From NCBI GenBank assembly GCA_003665825.1, contig QPFY01000003.1, positions 1,054,001-1,118,000 on the forward strand: a DNA stretch of 64,000 nucleotides, written 5' to 3'. The notes below the pieces were generated by a model. The model was given only the letters and a program-made list of their open reading frames with translations, had not been told where the DNA came from and made no database searches. Made by a program: the position numbers and the translations under genes. This document shows, piece by piece, positions 1-11,530 of the stretch; the stretch's first letter is position 1; the number at the start of each line of letters is the position of its first letter. This DNA is from Microbotryum silenes-acaulis. Taxonomy: Eukaryota; Basidiomycota; Microbotryomycetes; Microbotryales; Microbotryaceae.

Positions 1-1086
1 CGATGGATGAGGGGTGGGTTCTGGTAGTGCATGTGAGCGACGGCCTGTGCATCACCGTTTCAACAAACTGTCAGCGCTTGGTCACCGCTTCCATTATGTG
101 ATCGGACTTATGCGCACCTCGACGGTATCGCTGAAGATCTTGAGGATCTCGGTCTCTGTGAGTCGGTTTTGTAACCTCGTGTTCATCAAGTCAATGATAC
201 CACCGCCTGTCGACGAGCAAAAGCCGAATCAGAGTCAGTCCGAACTCTCCAGCCGAACCGCTCACCCCACTTGCGAGGACACGACAATCACCGGTCACTG
301 ACCTGCACACCACTCCATCAATATGTAGATCTCGTATCCTTTGCTCCCATTCGTTCCCCCCGGCAGATCAGCTACGGAAGCTTCGATGATATTGACGATC
401 TTGGGATGATTCCGAACCAGTTTCTGGTTTTGACAGAGCAGAACGAAGCGTGGTCAGATCTGCGTCGGGGGGTTCGCGAGTAAAGCATGGCCAACTCTTA
501 CTGACCATGACTTCAACCTCCTTGCCAACTTCCTGCACCCCTTTGGTGTCGGGCACGGCCATACGTTTGAGCACATGTTTGGTCGTCGCATTCGATGAGC
601 CGGCGGGAATGGGACTCGCGGAGGTGGCGAGGTAGACGTGGGCAAATCCACCTGATGAGTGGGAGGAACAGTAAGGTCAGTGCTCGTCTCTCGGCGTGGA
701 ATGGTGTTGAGAGTCGCAAGCGGTGATAGGTAGGTAGTGTACCACCCCCGAAGCGGATGGTTCAACCGCCAAGCCTCGAACGGAGATGAGCGAGTGGAGC
801 GTCACCCGTCCCCAGCTCCTACCCAGTCACAGTCCAATCACCAAAGTAGCTCACCTTCACTCAAGAATCGATCCACTTTGACCTCGTACTCTCCAACCCT
901 GACGATCGTCCCCGGTGGTAGCGTACCAGGCGGTACGTTGCTCGCTTGAGTGGGGGGAACGAACTGCGGCAAGCCACCGCCGGCGTGGGGGAGGGCGGAT
1001 GTAGGGGGTGCGACGACGGCACGAGGGACGTAGCTCGAACGGTTCGAGGTGGAGGCGAAGGACGAGGGCGGTTGATAGGCTGCCAT
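1..1086 (-). CDS. Ark/NAK-family serine/threonine kinase, 5' part
   Basis: This is the N-terminal part of a protein kinase of the AAK1/Ark1/Prk1 group, which in yeast and animals phosphorylates endocytic adaptors and controls actin patches and clathrin coats. Exons read leftwards are 855-1086, 506-651, 303-423, 118-206 and 1-44; the rest lies beyond the left edge. A Ser/Pro-rich leader of about 60 residues precedes the kinase domain. Visible motifs are the glycine-rich loop ending EGGFAHVYLA, the ATP-binding lysine in HVLKRMAV, an EVGKEVEVM helix, the hinge ILMEWCAGGGIIDLMN, and the start of the catalytic loop (PPLIHR) at the window end. The ATG at 1084-1086 is the first in frame. Two introns use GTCAGT donors, so exact joins are inferred from phase and family alignment. 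The family is secure; which paralogue is not. Confidence 0.88.
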
Positions 1087-2218
1087 CGTGGATTTGGATT
1101 TGGGGGAGCTGAGAGCTCTTGGCCTGATCGGTGGCACGTCACAGTCGTCCGGGTGGAGGGAAGATACGGTGAGGTCGGTCCACGGTCGATCGTACCGCTT
1201 ATCGTAGCACAAATGGTCTTCTACCTCAGAACTCCAAGAAAGCTTCGTGAAATTGGCTGCAGTGCCGAGTCAACGAGGGGAGAGCGTGATGCTGATCTAT
1301 GCTGATCCGGTGTCGAAAAGGAGACCCTGAGCGCACGGAAGGGAGGAGTGGGGTGCGCGTGCGCGTGGTCATCATCGTCATACTAGTAGCACCCGGGAGC
1401 TCAGCCAAGAAAACGTAGGCCAATTTGTAGATCGGGATAAGGTGTCTAAGTGGTCGATTTGTACCTAGTTTGAATTAATTAACACGACGAGATTGCCCAA
1501 GATCCGCGCTTCAAAAGCCAGAAATATGGACGATCACTCCCGGGACCGGGTGCAACTTGTCGCGTCCGTCCGCTTGTCGGATCTGCTATCTCCCGTCTGC
1601 ATTGTCCCCATCCTCGCCATTTCCATTCCGAATTACCCCCAAAGACGCTGCAAATACCCCTTTGAAGCTTTCGCAGCTGATTGCCAATTTTGCACTTGCG
1701 CCTGTGGGTCCACTGCACTGCAGGGCTCGCCAAGTGTGCTTAGTGTGGCCGCCGTCCAAGCCAAAACTAGCCGGGAGCTCAACGGCCTGCATGTTCAAGT
1801 CGAGGTGTCGACGCAGCTGACGACCTCAAGAAGAAGATTTGAGCTCGGTCGCGGCTGCTGCGATTTTAGTCAAGACTCCAAAACTGGCTTGCGTAGGAAA
1901 GAGCTCCTGAATTACGATGTTCGGCAACAACTTGCCATTGGCGAAGTTATTCGACAACATTTGGGGCAAGAAGCCGAGCGCCAAGAACGAAGCTGCGACG
2001 AGGGCGCTCCGAAGCCAACTTCTTCTCGGAGTCTTGTCACCAACTGAGGGAAAGAGGCAAAAAGAACTGGATGCCGCCCCCCCTGAGCAAGCACATGCAA
2101 TTGAGCGGGCGTCACGATGTGGGACTTGCGTGGGCTGTAGTGGGGGTGGGGGCAAACTGATGCTGTTGGCGTTTCATTACGTCCGTTTTGCCTTGTCGTC
2201 GTTTCTGAAACCGGCATC

Positions 2219-2226
2219 TATATATA
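2219..2226 (+). promoter_or_regulatory. TATATATA box in front of a long foldback
   Basis: A perfect TATATATA lies 33 nt upstream of the first paired base of the 2259-2556 inverted repeat, about the usual TATA-to-start distance. If used on the plus strand, the RNA would begin at or just before the hairpin. This is inference from spacing only; no coding frame follows that I can support. Confidence 0.35.
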
Positions 2227-2258
2227 CTCTACGAAGGATGGAGCTGAAAACTAGCCGC

Positions 2259-2556
2259 TGCCGCTCTCGACCCGGCTCATCTACCCCGCCATACCGATTT
2301 CGACACCCACCCCATGCAACGAAGGTCTTCGAGCCACCATACGTTTGATCTCAAGCTCGGATAAGTGTTCTACCGCAGCAAGGCCCTTCGGCACGCGGCA
2401 CGGAAGTGCGCTTGTCACCTCCGTGCCGAGGGGCCTTGCGGTGGTGGAGAGGTACTCGAACTTGAGATCGAACATGATGTAGCTGAAGACTTTTGTTGCC
2501 TCGAGTCGACGCCTCGATCGGTATGGCCGGGTAGATGAGCGGGGTCGAGAGCGGCA
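2259..2556. repeat. Long imperfect inverted repeat (foldback), about 298 nt
   Basis: The left half, from TGCCGCTCTCGACC at 2259, and the right half, ending GGTCGAGAGCGGCA at 2556, pair along most of their length. Further paired blocks are CTCATCTACC with GGTAGATGAG, TTTGATCTCAAG with CTTGAGATCGAA, and CAAGGCCCTTCGGCACG with the matching strand near 2430. The centre is near 2407. No target-site duplication is evident at the outer ends. It could be a hairpin-RNA locus or an old foldback transposon. Confidence 0.6.
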
Positions 2557-2644
2557 CCGGTGTCGTCAACGCAAGGGATTCAGGTCTCGATCGACGATCG
2601 GTGGCGCTCTCGCCTGTTCCCAGTCGCAGTGGGTGCTCCTTTGG

Positions 2645-2695
2645 CACCAGCATCAGCTGGCAAGGCGCTTCAAGAAGACCTGATGCTGACTGGTG
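2645..2695. repeat. Short inverted repeat downstream of the foldback
   Basis: CACCAGCATCAG at 2645 pairs with CTGATGCTGACTGGTG at 2680-2695, apart from a four-base bulge, leaving a 23-nt loop. It could be a second stem of the same transcript or chance. Confidence 0.3.
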
Positions 2696-2969
2696 AGGGG
2701 AAGAAGGGAACGGAGAGGTCAGAGCATGGGCACCGCGATGGTATGTGGCTAGAAGACGCCTCAGGAGACACGAGGGCGTGCGCGCGCCTAAGTAGATCTT
2801 CATCACCCGAAGTGGCCCCTTGCGCTCGGACCCTTCCTCTCCACCTCTAAACTCGTCACTTATGAAAATAGGCCAAGATCCTTTGCATTTGCATTCTATA
2901 ACGAGGACCAACCAAAGCAAAATAGTGAAGTCGAAACTAAACGCATCACGAACCACTCCTTCTATCCGT

Positions 2970-5900
2970 TCACACATCCTGCGTCGGATCCCAATCCTCG
3001 CCCGGTGGTGCACGCGCGACATGCACATGCCCCTTTTCATCCATCATCGCCCCTTCCGAGCTCACATCCACGCCTGCAGCTTGCGAGGCTTCGAGTTCCG
3101 CTCGCCAATACCCGGCTTGGTCTTGAGGGATCCAGATGGTCGGATAGCCCTGCAAGAAGTTCGAGGTGGGGATGAAGCCTTATTAGTGAGTGGAAGGCCA
3201 TTCATTACTCAGACCGTGCTACGCACCTCGTAAGTCGCGGGCGGATCGAACGCCCTTTGGTCGAAATGTTCTTCTCCTGGTAAAGTTCCTTCTCGATCGA
3301 CCCTGGCGGCTGGTACGCCCGTCCCTTGGTTCTCCGGCCGCTTCATCGCCGGTTCAGGAGGGTAGCCTGTCGAAAGTCAAGCCCAGAAGTCAGCATCTCC
3401 TCATTATCGCATTCCCCTCCTTACCCCGTCCAAACCCAAACTCACTCATCCCTTCCTCCTTCCTCTGTCCCTTCTCCCCTCCACCCATCTTGGGACTCTC
3501 CGAAGATTCAACATCATCGTACAGCGCCTGCCTCTCCGCAATCTTGCCCGCAATGCTCAACGGCAAATTCGCAATCAACGGATCATACCCCGATTTCATC
3601 GTCATCTGGAACAAGGCCGTGAACACGATCAAGACGATCGTCAAAGCACCGTGGGGGATGCAGATGGCTTTTCCCCTCGAATCGCGGGCGAGGAAGAACA
3701 GTCCGGCGAGGCAGACGAGTTCGATGTAAAGGCCGACGAAGATATGCGTGATTGCCTTGGGGTAGAAGAGGCCACCCGTTTCGGCTTCCCGAGGCGTGTC
3801 GAGGACGAGAGAGAACAAGTACTGTGGAAGGGGTGGTCGCGTCAGTCAACCGCGCGCAACGAGAAGGAGTAATGAACTGGTTGGCTCACCTTGTACAAGA
3901 ACCAGTACAGGAAGAAGGCGAAAAGGGCGAACCCGGTAATAAGCGGCGAGATGATCGAGTACGACAAGCCAATGACGGTCAACAGCGTGGTAGCGGGGAA
4001 CATGGTACCCCATTCAGTCGTCGACATGTGGTAACGAATCGAGAACACCGAACGAGGCGTCGAACCGAGCAAGAACAGCTTGAGGTAGAAAATGGCGAGC
4101 GTGGTGATCTGCAACAATCCTCCGGCCGCACCAGCGATTGCTGTAGTACAAAAGTAAGTCAAGAAGAAGTTGCTGGCCGAAGGGAGTTGGGTCGCGAGCA
4201 ATGTCACGGCGCTTCCTGGGTTCTTGGAGATGACGGGAATCGCCTTGACCAAACCACTGGCGAGGGTGACAACGAGGAATCCATGGATGACGAGAATCAA
4301 GAAGTAGCGATCCATAAGCGACAGCTCGATTTGAGAGCGCAGCGGAATACCTTCGACTCGGGCAAAGATGCGCAGGATGATGGGCAGCAGGATGAAGAGG
4401 ACTGCCAACGCCACAGGGGGTAGAGCTCCCTGTATGATACCGTTCAGCGGGACTGGGATTTTGCACTGTTGAGCCAGAACAGAATCTTGGGTCAGTGGAC
4501 CTCGCAGAGCGCTTTTGAGGGTCTGAAACAGCCTACCAGCCAGGCTAGCCAAGGTGCAGAGATGCAGAGTGCCGAGACGTTCGACAAACTACCGACAAAG
4601 GCAACGGGGAACGACCAAACGATGATCAAACCTATCGTAGCACCCCATGAAGCGGCATAACGTAGTGTTCCATTTGAAGGGTTGACGGACAAGTTCCTCC
4701 AGATGACGTCCTCGCGATCGACCTCGACCCATTTCGCAGACATGCGCAGCGGCGTGTGGTGGCACAGCAGTTGGGAGAACATGTGCGCCGCGATCTGCTC
4801 GTTGAACTGGATAAACGCAGCCGACTGGGGAGGGTAGGTCTCAAAGCCCTGCGAAGAGTACAGCTCGGCACGACCTGCCTCGAGTTGCTCCGTCGTCGTC
4901 GCGATCTCTGCTCTCGCCCATTCGATCGTGTCGACCTTTTCACCAAAGATCCCCAGGGCGCCAAGCTTGTGCTTGGGGCGTTGATCATCGGGTACCAGCT
5001 CTTGGATCGAGTCGGGGATGGATCCATCTTCGTTCTTGGTCGACATTTCGACCTCGCCGAGCTTGCTCTGCTTCTTTGACTCCTTGCGTTGCTTCTTGTT
5101 CTTGGCGGCAATCATTTTGGCGGCGGTGCGAAGCAGCTTGAACTCGGCCGATTCGAGCTTTGTGCATGCCTTGCGTCGACGGTCGTACAAGTCGGGTAGT
5201 TCCTTCAGGTCTCTACACGGGATGACTCACTCAGGGTCAGGCAGGCTCAATAAAAAAAATCTCAGCCTAACCCGATCACGAAAACGAACCTGACGATCCA
5301 GACGCGCTTGACGCCCCCTGGCAAGATGTTGCAGAATTGCGTCATGGCTTCCTCCGAGAGATGTTCGCGAGATACACCCGTGACAAGCACCGTCCTGGAT
5401 CTAGCGAGCATCGCATGGTCGCGCGAGATGAGAAAGTCTTGTCGAAGCGTGACAAAGACGGCCAGCTCGCGCCGAATCAGGTACCAGACCCAAAAAGTGA
5501 GCAGCCAGGCGAGGATGAGATGCGCAGCGTAGCGGGGGCTTTGCGCGAGACCGACGTTGCCAAAGGTGAACTGGTCAAGGCCCACGTTGGTGCCATCCGA
5601 ATTGGCGGCATCGATGGGGAGCAGGATAATCCACGTGACGACCCAGAAAGGGAAGAAGATTTCCATCATGAGGTACAAGAAGCGGACGAAGACGTAGGCA
5701 TCCAAGCCATTGTGGGTAATGATGAGCTTCGAATCGAGTTTGAGGATGTACGGTATCCAGGAAAGCAGTCCCGGGGGCAAGGGATCGATGCGCTTGGACG
5801 GCGGCACCAGATAGGAGCGAGGGTTGTAGATCTTGCGAAATCGGTTTCGAATAATTATGAAGGCTGCGATCTGTACAACCGATGATGGTGAGATTTGTCA

Positions 5901-6531
5901 GCGGTCGTATTTCCACTCATGTTGCCGTCTTAGCATTTCCTCCGATGCCGCTCGGAGATAGGCCGGTTTTCCACCATATCCGAGCTTGGGTCAAGGGTGA
6001 TATAGCAAGACCACGTGAATCAGTCGCTCGGCCGTCGCTGGCGATGAAGGTGGCCAAGATTGGAGCGGCGGTTGCAGCCCAAGCCATATCGCGATACATC
6101 GGACGTTCCGGCTGATGCGACAGTGTCCCGGTGATGGCCCGGAGTCACGTCCAATGAAAGCCGTCCGCTTCGACGCGAGACAGGTTGAGCGCTAGTCTAG
6201 CTTCGCACGGACCCTTCAACGAGTGGCTCGTTCCTCGGTACGTTTGGATTGGCGACCCCACTATTGCGAGTTCAATCCTCACCTCTACACCAGCTACAGC
6301 GAGACCCGACACCAAGGCCGTCACGAAAGTCTGCGTCGACTTGTTGGCTGCGAAACCACAGCGCGGCACGGCGCGGCGAGCAATGACGACGACGACGCGA
6401 TGACGGAGGAAACACGCCCGGCGCGTAGAGAGACGATGGAGGAAGAAGCATCAAGCGATAAGTAGTGCATTCACTGTGGGATGGAGATGTGGGAAGGTGT
6501 ACGTACTGGCATCCGCTGCTGTCAACGACAT
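2970..6531 (-). CDS. Csc1/OSCA-family (DUF221/RSN1) mechanosensitive or Ca2+-permeable channel
   Basis: Predicted 872-aa multi-pass membrane protein of the CSC1/OSCA/TMEM63 family, which forms osmosensitive cation channels in plasma or internal membranes. Exons are 6507-6531, 6283-6347, 5290-5870, 4537-5212, 3890-4465, 3446-3821, 3227-3366 and 2970-3149; phases agree throughout. The N-terminus has the first membrane segment (FVTALVSGLAVAGVEIAAFI) followed by the family signature around NPRSYLVPPSKR. The cytosolic PHM7-like domain carries the RNA-recognition-like segment and a charged stretch after YDRRRKACTKLE. The last 7-TM block includes KIPVPLNGIIQGALPP and PREAETGGLFYPKAITHIFVG. The first exon is only 25 nt (ATG at 6529-6531, donor GTACGT) and the second intron is about 410 nt, long for this locus. 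The soluble C-tail is acidic. Which cation it conducts cannot be told. Confidence 0.9.
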
Positions 6532-7855
6532 GTCGTAGGGCGGTGGCTGTCCCCAAGAAAAGCAAACGTGTAGGTGAGCAGATGCTGTACATATCAAGCT
6601 CCCCGCTGCTCCCCGCCCAACGGCCGAGATCGATCGCAATCGCCGGCCGAGGTTTTTCCTTACCTACGTTACCTGTGCCTTCTTGCCCTCCCGTTTCCGC
6701 ATCCTTTCTTACTCCATCCAATTTGATCAGAGGTTTTTCGGTGCAATAGACCTCTTCCTTCTCCAGTTCAAGTCCAAGGCTGATCCGTGCGCTCGTTCGA
6801 TTCACGTCGGAGAAAGAAGAAACTTCCCAGACTTTCAAATTTGCAGAGTGGGCTTTAAATACCGTTACAACAACGACAGAATTCCCACTTCCAACTTCAC
6901 ACTTTTACTAAAACTCCTGAAGTAGGGTTATGCCTTACGCCTTCAACACGGGAGGAACCGATCAAACCTTTTCCTTCTTCCTCCGGGTCCGTGATTGTCC
7001 AGCTAAGGTCTTCTTCTCCCACTTCGACCTTACGTCTCCATCTCTCAATGAATCCAACTCATAGCTTATACCTCACGAGTGCAACGATCAAAGTGAGCCC
7101 GGTGATGGCGCAATAGACGCGGAAGCCTCGGGTATATGCTATCGAGCTTGATCGGCGGAACGGAAGATTTGTGCATCGATACCGTAGATCCGGGCTATGA
7201 ATCATTGAGCGACATAAATGGACCCATAAAATTATTTAGCATCTCTTCTGCCTTTTTTTTTCCCTTTTAGGTTGGTGGCGGACCAAATGATGATCCTACA
7301 GCGGCAAACGATCATACAAGACTCACCGTCTGCTTGAACGCTCCCCACCCTAACGTTGTCTTCTTCCTCTCCTTCATCGGACCATCCCTCCTCACCTTCG
7401 TATACAAGCTATGCTGCTCCCTTCCAGTAAACCAGCTGATGTTCGAAAAATCTGTTATCCAAATTCGGCAAGAAGGACTCGAACATGAGCCCCTCGAGGA
7501 TAGTGAAGATTCCCAAGAGCTGAGGGTGAATAAGCAGAACCAAAGGGGTTTTCCGGCGATCCCTTCCATTTGAAAAACTTCGTAGGCGAGGAGTTTGGCG
7601 CAGGCTTGGACTGATTGAGGGGCGAATAAGAATATCATGACCCGTTTGGATGCGATCTCACATGCGGCCTAATTGCTGCCGAGCGGTGCTCCCCATAGAC
7701 GGGTCGTGGACGCCGCAGAATCCGCTCTCAACAACGGCCCCAACTTCTACAAAAAAGTCGAATAGTGTGGTCATTTCATGACAAGACCATCTTCCTTCCT
7801 TCCTGGAAAAAAAAATCACGTCCACCCTAAAATCCAGTGCTCGTCTCTCGTCTCC
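6532..7855. other. Intergenic region with a possible unrecognised minus-strand gene
   Basis: This 1.3-kb stretch lies between the channel gene start and the Prp28 stop. It must contain the channel promoter. Minus-strand fragments with good splice signals occur: a GTGAGT donor near 7326, a CAG acceptor at 7611-7613, and a hydrophobic segment near 7080-7140 (FRVYCAITGLTLIVALV) followed by a charged tail ending at a TGA at 6897-6899. I could not join them into one convincing protein. Confidence 0.35.
7409..7774 (-). CDS. Candidate small hypothetical protein (tentative two-exon model)
   Basis: A tentative model joins 7662-7774 (ATG at 7772-7774, donor GTGAGA) to 7409-7610 (acceptor TCAATCAG) in phase, giving about 104 residues that end at TAG 7409-7411. 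The second half contains a hydrophobic stretch around LVLLIHPQLLGIFTILEGLM. I do not recognise the family. An alternative reading keeps another frame open through a GTGAGT donor near 7326 and continues towards 6897. Neither is proven, and it may be non-coding. Confidence 0.2.
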
Positions 7856-10785
7856 CTACTCATCAATATCCTGTGCTCCTCTCCTCTTTCCGGCCTGCCT
7901 CGACTGAGCGGCGGGATGACGCGCCAATTCAGGTGGGCACCTGGACACGGGCGATTTAGTAATTTCTTGCTTGAGGTCGTACCTTTACAGAAAGACAAAG
8001 GGGGTGGGGGGCAACAATCGATCAGTTTTTTCGGTATGAGAATTGAACGAAATAGAGTAGCGTGACGCGACGTACATCAAATCCTCATCGTGATCCGCCA
8101 AAAACGTGATCGCCGTACCCGTCTTACCCGCGCGACCCGTCCTACCGATCCTATGAATGTACGCCTCGATCGTGTTCGACATTTGGAAATTGACGACCAA
8201 AGAAACGTCGGGAACGTCGATACCACGCCCTGCGAGATCGGTGGCGACCAATACGTCGTTCTCGCCGTTGCGGATCGAGTTGAGAGCGGCTTCGCGTTGC
8301 TCTTGGTTCTTGCCCGAATGGAGGGTCGTAGCGTTCCACTGTGAAAAGAAAGGAACAGCATATGCGTCAAGTCAGTCAACACTTTCGAAAGTAAAAGTAA
8401 AAGGTCAAGATGCCACTCACTCTCGCCCGAACCAAATCCTTCATCACCACATCCGCCGCCTTCTTCTGATTGACAAACACAATCATCGGCGGTTCGAACC
8501 CACCATGGTTGAGGATCTCCAATAACCTCGCCTTCTTCTTATCCTCAACGGTGATGAACTCGACCCTTTGATCGACCGTATCGACGGCTTGTCCGGCCAC
8601 ACCGATCGTCACGATTGCGGGTCGTCGTAGATACTTCTTCGCCAGTCGTTCTACGGCGGGAGGCATGGTGGCGGAGAACATGACCGTTTGTCGATACAAG
8701 GCCAGAGTCGATTCGGTCGTGGTCGATCCTTCAGCGGGCGCAATGATCATCGACGACATCTTCTCCCCGTCCTCCGCTTCCTCACTATCCGGTTTGAGGT
8801 TCGACACGGGCAAAGCGTCCAAAATAAAGTTGAGCACGTCCTCGAAGCCGAGTGAGACCATTCGATCGGCTTCATCCATGACGACGTAGGTACATTGGCT
8901 GAGTACCAACACCGATCGTTCGATACAATCCTTCAAACGACCCGGAGTCGCAATGACGATCTCGGCACCTTCGCGAAGGGACAAAGCTTGAGCTTCGATC
9001 TCTTTTCCACCGACGATGGAAACGCATCTGTAGCCTAGCAATTTGCAAAACTTGTTCGTCTCGGATTCGATTTGTTGGGCCAATTCACGCGTAGGTGCGA
9101 GGACGAGAGCATAAGGACCTTGGGATCGGTTCTCATCGGTGAAGGGGGGCAGTCGGGAGATGTAGGCCAACATGGGGACGACGAACGCCGCTGTTTTTCC
9201 TGAACCTGTTTCGGCGATACCGATTTGATCTCTGTTCAACAAACCGATCGGGATCGCCTGCCTTTGGATGGGCGAAGGTTCCTTGTAGCCGATCTCCTCG
9301 ATCGCATCCAAGATGGGTCGAGGGATACTCGATTCCTCCCATGATCGTAATGGCAAGGGAATGTGACCTCCCCGAGCGGCGATGGAGAAGTCTTCTCGGA
9401 AAATACGCCAGTCTCGATCCCGCATCTCGTCGAGCGATTTCTCGGTCCAGTGACGATCGTCGATGGAGCCCTTGATGCGCTTACCCGAACCGCCGGAAGG
9501 TGCACGGTCCAGATCGCGATCAAAGCCACCCAAGTGACCTCGACCGAAGAGGCGAGGAACGAGAGCTTGAACGGGGTGGGGAGGGGCGGCTGTCCCGGGC
9601 GCTTCGGTGCGGTTCGTTCCTCCGTGGTTCGGGTTGCGACGTTCGTAAGAGGAGGATTTGGATACGGTTGGGGGTATGTAGGGTTTGTATATGGGGTCAA
9701 CTTCGTTCGAGGCCGTGTCGTCTGTTCGGTCCCAGTCGAAATCGAACTTTTTGGTCGAAATTTTCGTTTTCTGGGTGCGATAGAAAGAGTCGTCAGCTTC
9801 AGGATCGGCATACAACTTCGTCCCGTGACTGACCTTGCGTTTCTCCAAATGATTCGCGCCAAGGTACCGGGTCGCGTTCAACTTGTCATTCAAGGGGATC
9901 GCCGCCGCCGCCGCCGCGTTGACACCTTGTTCAGCGGCCATTTCGGCCAAAGTTAATTTGCGTTTCGGTGCGACTGGAGCTGGGGTGTCTTGCTGGATTG
10001 GTTTCGGTTCTTGTTGCTCCTCCTTGATGGAGGGTTCTTCTGACTTGGCCGTCGTCGTCGTTGATGGGACGGCGTTGTCCGTTGCTGAGGGCCGAGCAGA
10101 AGGTGGAGGCATCTCGCCATTCGATCTCGCACCATCAAGTTGCATCCGATCGTCTCCATTTCTCTGCGAATACGCGTCCCTCTCCCTGTCCGCTCTAGGT
10201 GCGGAAGGTGGGGGTGGTCCCCCCCTAGTATCAAAGCGTCGATCGTGATTCCCCCTCGGTCCCGTAGGCGTATGGTCGTCGTGTCGGGACGGTTGGAAGC
10301 CCAAGCCACCTCTTGCTCTTGCATTCCTCGAATGATTTGCATATGCTCCCCTCGCCGGAGACGATTGGCCATTGTAGTCCAGTGCACCGTTCCTGCCACC
10401 TCTCGAATCCAAAGCCCGCTCATCGTACCTCCCCTGACCACTGCCGCCATAGTTCCATTGTGGAGGTTGGAAATGATTCGACGGAGTCGATCGTTCGAGT
10501 TGGTTCTGCTTGAGTTGGAGTTGTAGTTGTTGTTCTTTCGCGGCTTCGACTTGGGCTGCTCGTTCGGCGAGGGCGATCGCGGCTCGTTCTTGTTTGGTCA
10601 GAAATTTGGGCTGGGGCGAAGGAGTAGTACGAGTCAATAAGGTAGGGTGAAGTGAACTCGGGTAGTTGTCTGATGAAAAGACGAACCCTGGACTGCTCCT
10701 CCTTCTCCTGGCGCTGCTTGGCCAAGAGGGCTTCGATCGAGATGGGCGTGCGAGTTGAGCCATTGCCGTTGGAAGAGGACGACAT
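7856..10785 (-). CDS. PRP28: Prp28/DDX23 DEAD-box pre-mRNA splicing helicase
   Basis: Predicted 892-aa ATP-dependent RNA helicase that displaces U1 snRNP from the 5' splice site so U6 can bind during spliceosome activation. Exons are 10687-10785, 8421-10610, 8076-8338 and 7856-7982. The start [10 protein letters not shown] is followed by the family's [10 protein letters not shown] segment, a Gln/Arg-rich disordered region, and a block near residues 340-400 ([17 protein letters not shown], then [10 protein letters not shown]). Helicase motifs are AETGSGKT near 497, [14 protein letters not shown] near 611, FSATMPP, and HRIGRTGR near 830. The C-terminus [19 protein letters not shown] is typical of Prp28. 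A 52-nt block of Asp/Glu-rich residues lies between DEAD and SAT motifs. The first intron has a weak GTTCGT donor. The longer in-frame extension upstream of 10785 lacks support. Identification is secure. Confidence 0.94.
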
Positions 10786-10919
10786 GCTGGACCCCGGCTC
10801 ACACTATTTTTTGAACGAGGACACGTTGTCGTTCGGAGGTGGGGGGCAAGGGGTACAAGGGCGGGCGGGTAGGAAGCGGAGAAGAGGGAGGGAACGTGTG
10901 GCGTTGGTTCGAGGCGCGT

Positions 10920-11056
10920 GACTTGGGCGCGCAACAGATCGGCAGGTCCAGTAAGCCAGCCAAATGAACTCGTGCGCGCACGCGCGATAAGGCAGCTTTT
11001 CCGTTTTTTGGCCCGGGAAAAGCTTGGTAGAGGGATGGTATACCATTGCTGCCCCC
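10920..11056 (-). repeat. Prp28-proximal copy of a shared upstream element (inverted relative to 15601-15740)
   Basis: The core, 10989-11046, matches the reverse complement of 15605-15662 at about 49 of 58 positions, including a perfect palindrome ATGGTATACCAT, a GGCCC.GGAAAA block and AAGGCAGCTTTT. Weaker similarity extends a further ~70 nt towards Prp28 (TTTGGC.GGCTT, then GCGCGC). It lies 135-270 nt upstream of the Prp28 ATG. It may be a shared promoter module or the end of a larger inverted repeat. Confidence 0.5.
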
Positions 11057-11314
11057 TCCTCGCTCACCCCGACACGGTGCACCTCTCTGGGCATCCCACA
11101 AGCCGTGAAGCGAAAGCTTACTAGCTAATCGGTGTTAGACTTAGCCTTATAGACAATACCAATATTCCTACCAATGTTCCCAAGAGTCGAATTCGGAACC
11201 GAAATGCGATATAGCTGTTGTACCGAATACCGCCTGCTGACGAGATGGAGGATGGAGGATACAACCAAGTAAACTAATCTGTACAGGTAAGACAGCTGCT
11301 GTATTGACCTTCTG

Positions 11315-11383
11315 CCCCCCCCCCCCCCTCCTAATTTTCTGCTTTTCTTCACTCACTACTTACTGCCCCCCCCCCGCCCCCCC
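11315..11383. repeat. Two poly-C runs
   Basis: A run of 14 C at 11315-11328 and a run of C interrupted by one G at 11366-11383 lie 37 nt apart. The complementary strand is G-rich enough to form quadruplexes. Run lengths may be unreliable in an assembly. Confidence 0.7.
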
Positions 11384-11412
11384 ACCTTTTTTTTGATAGA
11401 TTTCAATAATAG

Positions 11413-11530
11413 TATAATTATATACCTACTAGTTATCTATAATTACCTACTAGTTATCTATAATTACCTACTAGTTATATACCTATAATTACCTACTAGA
11501 TACCTATAATTACCTACTAGTTATATACCT
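11413..11530. repeat. AT-rich tandem repeat, unit about 18-21 bp
   Basis: Five to six units built on TATAATTACCTACTAGT recur with small changes in spacing (TATCTA or TATATACC linkers). There is no coding potential. It is likely a minisatellite. Confidence 0.75.

Larger units (their letters stand above)
1087..2969. other. 1.9-kb intergenic region between kinase start and channel gene end
   Basis: I see no convincing protein gene here. Open frames on both strands overlap one another and lack family similarity or good splice sites. The first few hundred bases should hold the kinase promoter. The remainder holds a TATA box and two inverted repeats, listed separately. Confidence 0.6.

Noticed and set aside
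2351..3040. Long minus-strand open frame (229 codons)
   Set aside because: It runs across the foldback and into the channel gene's last exon in another frame; no domain, no splice logic. It is a GC-rich shadow.
3752..4423. Plus-strand open frame of 223 codons
   Set aside because: It is antisense to the conserved membrane exons of the Csc1-type gene, and its highly charged translation is a mirror of them.
10786..10934. N-terminal extension of Prp28 in an open frame upstream
   Set aside because: The extension lies in the frame of exon 2 read through intron 1; the conserved [10 protein letters not shown] start with a spliced first exon gives the expected protein.
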